A stretch of DNA of 27,674 nt, taken from the NCBI GenBank assembly GCA_051453625.1, contig JBOZIK010000001.1:26020966-26048639 (forward strand), read 5' to 3'. The notes under the pieces were generated by a model. The model worked only from the letters and a program-made list of their open reading frames with translations. It was not told the DNA's origin and did not search any database. This document shows, piece after piece, positions 10,430 to 18,460 of the stretch (positions are counted from its first letter, which is position 1; each line of letters opens with the position of its first letter). Origin of the DNA: Welwitschia mirabilis (taxonomy: Eukaryota > Gnetophyta > Gnetopsida > Welwitschiales). The position numbers were made by a program, and so were the translations under genes.

Positions 10430-10800
10430 TGATTGATTTACACAATACACATTTTCATATTTATTTGCTATGAGTAAAGGTTAATCAATTTTTTCATGTT
10501 TCATAATATATTTATTTTCATTGAAAAAGACTTCATGGCCCTTATCACAAATTTGACTAATGCTTAACAAATTATGCTTCAATTCATTAATAACTAAAAC
10601 ATTGTGAATATTTGGTAAGTTACCTCCACTGATTCTTCCAATTTCTTCAATTTGAGCTCTTCCATTATCCCTAAAAATGACTTCTCCTCCATTATACTCC
10701 TTGAAACTGGTAAAGTTTGATTTATCACTTGCCATATGTCTCGAGCAATCACTATCTAAATATTAACAAGAATAATTAGTTGCTTTTAAAGCCATTTGGA
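10430..10800 (-). pseudogene. Copia aspartic protease
   Basis: The frame at 10481-10735 continues upstream to the active-site motif. It reads YLDSDCSRHM (10733-10762) and continues MASDKSNFTSFKEYNGGEV, then IEEIGRISGG, NLPNIHNVLVINELKHNLLS, ISQICDKGHEVFFNENKYIM. LDSGCSRHMTG, VLLVxxLKHNLLSISQLCDKG and VxFxxxxC are hallmarks of plant Copia protease, which cleaves the Gag-Pol polyprotein. Two oddities: the DSG triad is DSD (Gly to Asp, 10748-10750), and a TAA stop stands just before YLDS (10763-10765). The 84-residue open stretch is otherwise well preserved. Confidence 0.88.
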
Positions 10801-12290
10801 TGAATAGGCTTTTAGTTATTAACTTCAAGATCCATCTTAGAAATTTATTTCTATTATTACAAGATGAGATTTTTTGGTAAAAGTAAACTTAGATCCAAAA
10901 AGGGAGTGAGGAAATCAAATTTTACTAAAGATACAATCAATTGTAGAATGACCCTTTATGTTGTAATAATAACAGGAAATATTAGCTAAAGAATTCTTAG
11001 AATTTTCCTTAGACAAGGATTTAAAATGAGAGTAGTGGTAAGAATTGAATGAGCTAGGGAATGATTTTCTAGAGGCTTGATCCTTAACTCTATAGGAAGT
11101 TGAAACAAGTCTACTTTTTTGGTCTTTATTTTTTTTTTATCTAATCTTAAGTTTATTTAGAAGGAGCTTATATTCTTTTCTTAGTTGGTTTACTGTATGA
11201 GCTAGATTTTGACATTTCAAATATAATTCCAATTTAATATCATTAAGTGTATCTTCACTAATAACTGAATCAATGTAATAAGTAGAACATACCTTTTCAT
11301 CGATGATAACCATGAGAGAAATACTATCATGTTTTGAATCTGAGTTTTGTTCACGTTCATTTCTTCATTTTCCCATGTTGTAGACAAGACTTTCTTTTTC
11401 TTTCTTTTGTCATCTTTTCTGTTGTTAGGGAAGACATTTGAAGTATGACCAAAACTTTTTCAAGAATAGCATTGAATTTCATGATGTCCTTCATCTTTTC
11501 TTTTTGGTGATCTCCTAGACTGACCTCCACCTTGTCATCTCTGCATGAAGCATCTGAACCTTCTAGCTAAAAGAGCCACTTCATCATTGCTTTCTAGTTC
11601 TAAGTCAGACCTATTCTTAATTTTATGAACTTCATGTGTGGTAAATAATGCCACACTCTTCTTCTTCTACTTTCCAAATTTTAGCTCAAAAGTGTGAAGG
11701 TTCCCTTGGAATTCATCTAGGTTCATGATGTTTAGGTTCTTGCTTTCCTCTATAGTGGTCACTTTTGATTCGAATCTTTCAGGCAGAAATCTTAAAGCTT
11801 TACAAATCACTCTTGATTCTTCAATTGTTTCACCTAATCTATGCATAGAATTTATAATATCTGTTAGTTTTACAAAGAAATCATTTATACCTTCATCGTC
11901 TTCCATCTTTAGATCTTCAAACTAGGTGATCAACATTTAAAGATTAGCCTACTTTACCAGATTTATTCCTTCATGAGAGGTCTTCAAGATATTCCATGCT
12001 TAGCATAGAAGATAGCATTTAGACCTTTGAAGTTGAAAGTTGCGACTTGTTTCTCATCTAACGTATATTTGTCCTTGCTTTTTGAAATTACCAACTTGGT
12101 AACTAGATCCTGCATAGGAGGAGAAAAATACCCATTAATAATAGAATCCAAAATTTCTAGGTCAATGGATTAAAAAAAGACTCTCTTCTTTGCTTCTTAA
12201 TAATCATAATTTGTTCCATCGAAAAAGAAAGATCTTGTAACAGAATTTCCTTTAGTGGGTTGACTCACTTTCTAGGTATGAGAGGAGCAA
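10801..12290 (-). pseudogene. Copia gag (UBN2/DUF4219 type) with decayed zinc knuckles
   Basis: After the primer site the minus strand gives, in interrupted frames, FFFDGTNYDY (near 12200; the tryptophan after it lost), SIDLEILDSIINGYFSPP, DEKQVATFNFKGLNAIF and, at 11667-11906, an open stretch MEDDEGINDFFVKLTDIINS then MHRLGETIEESRVICKALRF, KVTTIEESKNLNIMNLDEFQ and GNLHTFELK. These match the gag polyprotein of Copia elements (FDGxNYxxW, KVTAIEExKDL, LxGxLxxYE). A first zinc knuckle near 11440-11475 (IQCYS-stop-KSFGHTSNVFP) and a second near 10950-10990 (CYYYNIKGHSTIDC) each lack one or two cysteines. Gag forms the virus-like particle. The plus-strand open stretch at 11725-11925 is a shadow. 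Confidence 0.85.
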
Positions 12291-12319
12291 AGATTTATTA
12301 AGATCTATTACTCAACCTG

Positions 12320-12331
12320 ACTCTAATACTA
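12320..12331 (-). promoter_or_regulatory. Copia primer binding site (initiator-Met tRNA)
   Basis: Two bases after the 5' LTR end the minus strand reads TAGTATTAGAGT. The standard plant site is TGGTATCAGAGC; all three differences are C-to-T or G-to-A. Its position next to the LTR end fixes the orientation of the element. Confidence 0.85.
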
Positions 12332-12979
12332 ATTGAAAGTAGAGAATTGACCCTAAAGGGGGGTGAATAGGTCTTTTAAGTTCTATTTCCTTATTGTTCA
12401 CAACTTGCAAAAAAAATAAATATAAAGAAATACTAAAATAAAGTATTTAATGGTGGATACACTAACCTTCAGCTTTGTAGACTCTTTGTCCTAGATGCAT
12501 ATATTTACTTACAAGAATGGTTTTTAGGCTCACCAAATAACCTTTTATAACTAATGAGGATTTTAAGGCTTTTCCTCAACCATGAATGAATGATGGAAAG
12601 AATAATGCACTAATGCATAGATGTCTTCTCTAAGGTACAACAATCTTCTTCTTAAGAAAGTATAATAATGCAAGTACAATAGAAATCTAAACTTGAATAT
12701 TATTCAGATGTGCTAAAAGAAAGTATAATAGTCCATACTTAATCTTAGATATTACAAATCAATGTGTTATCCTCTATTGAATAGAGAAGAACTTTTATAC
12801 TGAAGATATAACATGTAACCATTTCCATAGGAAAAAGTGAACCGTTGTGCTTTTTAAGGAACTATTGCACTTTTTCTAATAAACCATTGTATTCATAATG
12901 ATTAAATTTCTATGTCATACTGTTAACCTTACGTAAGACTTCAGTCGCTTGCAACTATGGTTGCCCTTATTCTAATGTT

Positions 12980-13122
12980 TAGTCACCCTTTCTTTTCATA
13001 GATTTCTCAGTACAGAATAGGTACAAATTCAGTTACCCTTATGAAAAGAATCATTCGCCCTTACTTATTATAGATTTCTTGGTATAGAACAAGTGTAAAT
13101 TCGGTTGCCCTTATTAAAATAA
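12980..13122 (-). repeat. Two 72-bp repeats in Copia R/U5
   Basis: Both units carry, on the plus strand, a GTCACCC- or TTCGCCC-type box, then ATAGATTTCT, then CAGTACAGAATAGGT or its variant, then AAATTC, a second TTACCC/TTGCCC box and a short AT-rich tail with AAAAGAAT or AAAATAAT. The 3' LTR has the same pair at about 4665-4800. Downstream of the TATA box, so transcribed. Confidence 0.75.
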
Positions 13123-13208
13123 TTAGTCTCCCTTAACTAGCTCACCCTAGCTATTTTTACTTAGTCAATCTTATGAGAGGAGATTGAGGGTAAAATGCGG
13201 TTACCCAA

Positions 13209-13223
13209 TATATTTTTATATAG
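13209..13223 (-). promoter_or_regulatory. TATA box in Copia 5' LTR
   Basis: The minus strand reads CTATATAAAAATATA, about 480 bases into the LTR. The 3' LTR equivalent is decayed (ACATAAAAAGATA, about 4890). Confidence 0.65.
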
Positions 13224-13287
13224 TTGACTTGAAGTTACCAAATTCATGTTCTACTAATTATCATGAGGTCCCCTTTAAGAAATTATT

Positions 13288-13486
13288 GATCACCCATACT
13301 GCTATCAGATAGATTTTTACTACATGATATACAGTTGTCCATAGGAATTTGGTCAGTTGCCCATTCTTCTATCAGGTTGGATTTTACTGTGTGTGTTGTG
13401 GTCGCCCATAAGAGCCTTGTCGGTCATTCATCCTACTATCAGATTGGATCTAACTGAGTGAAATGTAGTCACCCATGTATGGATGG
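13288..13486 (-). repeat. Three 66-bp direct repeats in Copia U3
   Basis: On the plus strand each unit has CACCCAT or GCCCATT, then CTGCTATCAGAT or a close variant, then GGATTTTACT or GGATCTAACT, then TGTGGTCGCCCAT-like bases. The same units occur at about 4975-5150 and 670-860. Repeated boxes upstream of a TATA box look like enhancer-type elements, which is inference. Confidence 0.75.
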
Positions 13487-13701
13487 TGGTCGCCTATGTT
13501 TAAACTGATCTTCTTTATGTTATCTTAGTTTGGTCGCCTAATATGTAATGTGCAGTCACCCAATTCTGAAGCACTATTATAGTTCTTAATCAGTCAGTTA
13601 CCCGATCTTATATGTTGGTCGCCCAGTAATAGGAATTACTTGTACAAAATACTAACTTATAAAAACTCATTAAATTAATTAATGACAATGGGTTCTTAAT
13701 A

Positions 13702-13706
13702 AAAAT
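13702..13706. repeat. Target site duplication of the Copia (high side), AAAAT
   Basis: AAAAT directly beyond the 5' LTR, identical to 4029-4033. On either side the Athila RT sequence resumes. Confidence 0.9.
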
Positions 13707-14960
13707 GAAGTAAAAGTTATTTTTCTTGATTTTCACTAGCTATACAAACCTGATTGTAACCACTATATCCATCAAAATTGTAATAAAAACCATGTACTTA
13801 GATTCTATAAAGTATTTAATTAAGAAAAGATAAAGTACAATGATCTTTCTTAATTACTTTATTTAACTTTCTAAAATTAATATGAATTCTTCCCTTTTCG
13901 TCTTTCTTAAATACAACTATCAAATGACTAATTTACTTACTATCAGATATGAAATAAATGATTCTATCATCCATTAATTTAATGATTTTATCTTTTACAA
14001 CTTTTTTAAGGGTTGGATCTAGTCTATGTTGGTGTTATCTAATAGCTTTTGCATTATCTTCAAGGTATGTTTTATGTTGAATAATGAAAATAGAAATGGT
14101 TGTTAAGTCTTTATGAGTTTAAAGCAAATGCATTAATCTTAGTATTCAAAAGTGAGATTAAAATTGATTCTTTCTTAGGGAAAAGATTCTCCTTTACTAT
14201 CATTTGAACAACAATGATGAACAAACTTCTTCAAAATATGAAATATTAGTTGTTTTTAAATTTTGGACTTTTTCACATATTGTAATTTCAGTTTCTTCAG
14301 TATTTTAATCAAAATAGTCTATTTCTAAATGTTTATAGTTGAATTCATCATTATCAAAATATTTTAGTTTTCTACTTCAAGTGGATCATCAATAAGAATA
14401 ATGTTGGCTTAATTTCTCCTTCAACATTCAACTCATCACCTAGGTATTTTTGATAGCATTAAAAACTCTAATGGTAAATATTTTATTTCCTAAATGACAT
14501 TCCATCATTTTAGTTCTTATATCAATAATATAATGGTTATTGCACAAATTCTCTACCTATAAACAATAGATAACCTCTATTATGCTCAACTTTAATCATA
14601 ATCATATCTATTGGATAGAATGCTTATTTAATTTGCATCACTAAATATTTCATTATTCTTAAAGGTTTCTTTATTTACATATCTTCTAATTTTAAAATAA
14701 TACATGTAGGATTAATTCTACTTTTCAAAACAAGTCATTAACAAATGTGTATAATATTAACACTCACTCCTATATTAATTAAGCATTTTATTATTCTTTA
14801 ATTTTCTTTTAATGTGATACTAGTTGTTGTTATGCCTAGATTCTTAAATTTTGGATAGTTTTGCAAGACTAAGTTGGTTATAGATTGGGGGAGGAATACT
14901 TTACTACTCATGATTTTTTTTTCCTCTCCTTATTAGATCTTTCCACGACTTAAAATATTT
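13702..14960 (-). pseudogene. Athila pol, N-terminal half: protease and RT start
   Basis: Minus-strand frames give the Gypsy protease: ITTTSITLKEN, KCLINIGVSVNII (about 14755-14790), later PIDMIMIKVEHNRGYLLFIG (about 14560-14620), then ECHLGNKIFTIRVFNAIKN (about 14450-14510). The catalytic Asp of the D-I/L-G-A-S motif is Asn (14774-14776). The RT follows: KIKSLN-WMIESFISYL region (about 13940-13990), REEFILILES (IDFRKLN position) and YYNFDGYSGYNQVCIASENQ (about 13730-13782), then a one-base deletion before the TFTSF motif. The Copia insertion cuts the RT right after this. The resemblance to Athila protease and RT is strong in spacing but the frames hold many stops. Confidence 0.8.
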
Positions 14961-15156
14961 AGGATTTTCTTGCAATAGTTTTCAAAATAATAAATTTATG
15001 CTTACATATTGCATTAATGCTTTAAGATGATAATTAAAGTTAAAATTGGTATTTAATATATCAAGCTAAGGGGTAGGAGGTTTCTTTCTTTTATATTAAG
15101 AAGAGTCTTTCTTATTAAGATTATCACTTAAAGGAGAAGAAAAAGTATGATTTTCG

Positions 15157-15299
15157 AAGATTTTAATATCCTCCTCTTTTTATTCATCTTTGTTATCATT
15201 TTTAAAAGTTAAATCCTCATGGGTAGTCTAAGATTTTAATATCCTCCTCTTTTTATTCATCTTTGTTATCATTTTTAAAAGTTAAATCCTCATGGGTAG
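15157..15299. repeat. Perfect 70-bp tandem duplication
   Basis: Bases 15157-15226 and 15230-15299 are identical (AAGATTTTAATATCC through CATGGGTAG), separated by TCT, giving a 73-bp period. It lies between Athila gag and protease. 73 is not a multiple of three, so it shifts the frame. Perfect identity in otherwise decayed DNA means a recent event or an assembly artefact. Confidence 0.95.
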
Positions 15300-15399
15300 A
15301 AAGTGTAGTATTATTTTCACTTCTTATCATAATCTTACAATCTTTTCTTACTTTATTAGAATTTGGTAAAAGTTGTATTGTAAGTGATTCTTATGGTTT

Positions 15400-16640
15400 T
15401 TGATTTACAAGCATAGTTTATTAAAGAACATCAATAAGATTTTCAATGTTTGAGCTTGTCTTTTCTTGAGATCTTCTTAATTCATCAATGGAATTTCTAA
15501 GTGGATCATTTTGATTTTGAGAATTTGATGTATTTGATTGATAATTTAAGCTACTTGGTTAGAAATTTGAGTTATTTATTTAAAAGTTAGCATTCTCAAA
15601 TCTATTTCTAAATAGTTGGAAATTTGGATGATTTTCTTAAAAGTTCTTGAATTTTTTTCAAAATATTGGAAGTTAGGTTGTCCATTCATCCTAGATCGAA
15701 ATTGATTTTTTTTTTTTTTTGATTTTTAAAGTTTAAAGATTTTTGATTGAATGCACACATCTCTTCATAAATTTTCTCTTTATAAGTTAGCAATAAAGGA
15801 CATTCTTTAGTTACATGATAGTTGTCTTCACAAAAATCACAAGTTAACATCACACTCTTTGAAATTTTCATTTTCACATATAAAATCATTTGAGTTTATT
15901 TTTCTAATGTTGTTGTGNNNNNNNNNNNNNNNNNNNNNNNNNNNNNNNNNNNNNNNNNNATTTATACTAGTTCTTCCAACAATCTCCATGCATTTTCTAA
16001 TGTGACATTTATTAAATTTCTATTACATGAATAATCTATAGGTTGTTTAGTTTGATTATTAAGTCTATTGTATAAATATTCTACTAATTCTTCTTGAGTG
16101 AAATCATTAATGGGATTAGAATAAATTGTAATGAAGAATCATTCATAAGTGAAGGCATAATCTTCATTAGGTTGTTATCAAAAATTTATTACCTCTTTGT
16201 TTTTTTTAATTGTTTTTTCACTCATAAGTCTTTTTATAAAAGATTATTAAACTTGGTTTTATGTTTTTAAGATTTTATATTAAATAGTTATCAACCATAA
16301 CTTTTCTTTTCATTTTAACATGATGGGAAAGATAACCATATAAGTATGATTACTAATTCATTTTTTACCATTTTCAGAAGTAAGCACTAATTGTCTGATT
16401 TTAGCTATATGTTGGAGGGGATCTTTATTATTTTCTCCATTAAAAATAGTACAAGCATTTAAATTTATTTACTCAACATTATCATCACAAGGTAGGTCAA
16501 AAGAATCTTAGATTTCATGTTTCCTATTTGTTATTAGTTCTTTAAGGGTGATATTAGCATTTGAATTTATGGTGGTAGTAGTAGAGGTTCTGATAACAAT
16601 AGGGGGATTAGGCAAAGAAATCTATTTCTATTTTTATGAC
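15400..16640 (-). pseudogene. Athila gag with intact CCHC zinc knuckle
   Basis: On the minus strand the capsid region reads, with interruptions, LNACTIFNGENNKDPLQHIA (about 16410-16470) and then NEDYAFTYE, SNPINDFTQEELVEYLYNRL, NNQTKQPIDYSCNRNLINVT and LENAWRLLEELV (about 15965-16160). A short N gap (15918-15959) follows. The zinc knuckle CDFCEDNYHVTKEC (15800-15841) is an intact CX2CX4HX4C. After it PNFQ and NHPNFQ-like residues (about 15610-15680) recall the Athila Gag tail, then a coil-like part (SIDELRRSQEK, about 15455-15490). Gag coats the RNA and forms particles. The same protein family appears at 26670-27510 on the plus strand. Several stops; non-functional. Confidence 0.8.
15918..15959. 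other. Assembly gap (42 N)
   Basis: Unresolved bases inside Athila gag, between the capsid part and the zinc knuckle. Confidence 0.99.
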
Positions 16641-17180
16641 AAATTCAAAACTTGAATTATTTTTGTGTACCTGGGGTGTGCATATCTAGGTTAAGTTCAT
16701 AGTTAACCAAACCTTCATAGTTTTTTTCTTCAATCAACAACCACTCTTTCTAATATTTCATATTTTTAGTAGAATTTACTGTATCATAATATGCTTGCTT
16801 TTATTCTATATATGTCATCTCAGTTATCATCTAAATAATGTACTTAAACAACAGCAGATACAAAAAACTAAAAACTAAAAATAAAATCATGAGATAAAAT
16901 AGAATGAAAATAGACTCTCATCTATTAAGTTATATAGATGATAGAGGGGATTGTAAGAAAATCCTAATTCTTAAGAAAATGAAAAAAACCTAAGTATCAT
17001 AAGCCATCATCATTGCACATCATCTAATGATGAAGGTAATGGTAAAATGTAAAATGAAAGCTATGAAAAGAAAAACATATGTTTATACTATAAGAATACA
17101 ATGCTACTACAGATAAATACTTGAACTAAAATCCAAAGCACTTATCTAAGCAATAATAATCCTCAAACTTTAAACAGCCT
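16641..17180 (-). other. Athila leader between primer site and gag
   Basis: This untranslated leader has no frame of note. It contains short stem-forming motifs such as TCATCTAATGATGA (about 17025-17038) of the same type as in the LTRs. Otherwise plain AT-rich sequence. Confidence 0.55.
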
Positions 17181-17198
17181 TCCTTGGCAATGGTGCCA
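17181..17198 (-). promoter_or_regulatory. Athila primer binding site (tRNA-Asp type)
   Basis: After the LTR end CATTACAACA and spacer TC, the minus strand reads TTGGCACCATTGCCAAGGA. The canonical Athila/Tat site is TGGCGCCGTTGCC; the two differences are G-to-A. The plus-strand element at 25784 has the same arrangement. Confidence 0.85.
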
Positions 17199-17201
17199 AG
17201 A

Positions 17202-18460
17202 TGTTGTAATGCATATTTATGAAAATGTTACATTCTTAAACAAATCCTACAAATCACAAATATATAGATTTTGCATAATACAAAATACTAATATAGATGG
17301 GAGTGACCCAAATGTCATAATCTCATCAAAGGCATAAGCGATAAGAAATAGAATTGATTTTGAAAAGAAAACACTATGTAACCTTAAAATAGAACAAAAT
17401 AACAATATAAAATAACAATGAAAATGAACATACTATGCAAATGAAATACAAACCTTATTCTAAATGCAACTTCTATTTGATTACCAAATCAACCTATCAT
17501 AGAGATCAGCCCTATATAATCTAGATCAATTAAGAAATGTTATCACCAAATCAAAATCAACCTAAGCTATAAAGTACATTAAATAGAATATGAAAACTAT
17601 GAAACATTAATCTAGGAAAGAAAATCCAATGCACTTAAACTAATAATGTCAAATTTAATAAAGATTATTCTTATAATATATATTACTAAATAAGCTATTA
17701 TAGAATTAAAAGGAAAACTAAAACATAAGGAACATGCACAAAATAAAAAATATAAAAGAAGAATAGAGTTTTGATTAGAATTGAATCAAAATTCATGTTA
17801 CAAAATAACAACACATTAATGAAGAATGCATAGCCCAATACTAAGGAAGATGTATCTCTACAATAATAATGGATGGTTTTCTAGCCCTTTAATTTCCTAT
17901 CACAAGAATTTTTGATGCAAACAAAGACAAGACAGAGTCAAGGATGGAGGAGGTATTTATTTGTAAAATAGACTTTACAAATAGATAAGACTAATAGGTG
18001 TAGGTACAACTATAATAACTACACAAGAAAGTAAGAGATAAATGACCAAAGTTTGGTGAAGTTTAGTGAAGCATCTATTTTAGGTATTATCTTACTTGTC
18101 ATCTAGATAATATAGTAGATGATGCCACCTTATAAAAGTTCCACATTAGTTGCTAGAATGATTCTAGTTGGTATCCTTCTTTGCTTAAGTATTTTTTCAT
18201 CTATACAGTCATCTAAATGATGAGGTAAATAATAGCTTTTATACAATTCTTCATGTATTGCATTAATCTAATTATTTACAAGGTTTTTACTTTATATAAG
18301 AAATAATATAAATTACTTCAAATGTTATAAAATGTAATAAAGATTACATGTTTTTATATCATTTGTATTAGCTTTACATTATCATTAAAATTTAGCATAA
18401 ACCTATCTAATGTCCTATAAAACTACTAAAAATACCCTATCAAATACATACAAGTTGGCA
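17202..18460 (-). repeat. Athila 5' LTR
   Basis: On the minus strand it starts TGCCAACTTGTATG (18460) and ends CATTACAACA (17202), length 1259 bp. The start aligns without gaps to TGTCAATTTAAAGA at 24440 and the end to CACTACAACA at 25780. The block TTTATAGGACATT near the start is shared almost exactly with 24475-24490. A decayed TATA box lies at 17952-17964. The 18209-18223 palindrome TCATCTAAATGATGA matches TCATCCAGACGATGA in the 3' LTR (151-165). Confidence 0.85.

Larger units (their letters stand above)
4034..13701 (-). mobile_element. Full-length Ty1/Copia retrotransposon (Maximus/SIRE- or Tork-like)
   Basis: Minus-strand element of 9668 bp including an 889-base N gap. The 5' LTR is 12334-13701, primer site 12320-12331, gag about 10900-12290, protease about 10430-10800, integrase 9700-10400, RT 8957-9300 running into the gap, RNase H 7241-8067, a third ORF 5640-6640, polypurine tract 5337-5346 and 3' LTR 4034-5334. 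Protease, integrase, RT, RNase H order defines Copia. Its LTRs read TG...CA on the minus strand and it is flanked by AAAAT. The length, long LTRs and post-pol ORF suggest Maximus/SIRE; that lineage call is inference. Every frame is broken. The LTRs differ visibly by many substitutions, so the insertion is old. Confidence 0.92.
12334..13701 (-). repeat. Copia 5' LTR
   Basis: The minus strand begins TATTAAGAACCC (13701; TG start mutated to TA) and ends CTCTACTTTCA (12334). It pairs with the 3' LTR at 4034-5334. U3 contains about three 66-bp units (13288-13486). A TATA box lies at 13209-13223. Downstream are two 72-bp units (12980-13122). Shared end GGTGAATAG and TAGAAC-type blocks confirm homology with the partner. 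Confidence 0.93.
1..18460 (-). mobile_element. Athila-type Ty3/Gypsy retrotransposon, interrupted by a Copia element
   Basis: Read on the minus strand the parts come in canonical order: 5' LTR (17202-18460), tRNA-Asp-like primer site, leader, gag with a CCHC knuckle, protease, RT, RNase H, integrase, 3' LTR (1-641, cut by the window start). The pol residues resemble the Athila lineage: FDGYSGYNQ and CMPFKLCNA in RT, YIDHAVVRYLITKK in RNase H, GPIKLPS and VIVNYVTKW in integrase. A 9.67-kb Copia element (4034-13701) splits the RT, so the Athila part is about 8.8 kb. It is a pseudogenised copy with many stops. Lineage assignment is inference from motif memory. The outer target duplication cannot be checked because the 3' LTR runs off the window. 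Confidence 0.85.

Noticed and set aside
11725-11925. Plus-strand frame of 66 residues
   Set aside because: Antisense shadow of the well-matched Copia gag on the minus strand.
15140-15300. CRISPR-like direct repeats
   Set aside because: Only two long copies with a 3-base spacer in a plant genome; it is a simple tandem duplication.
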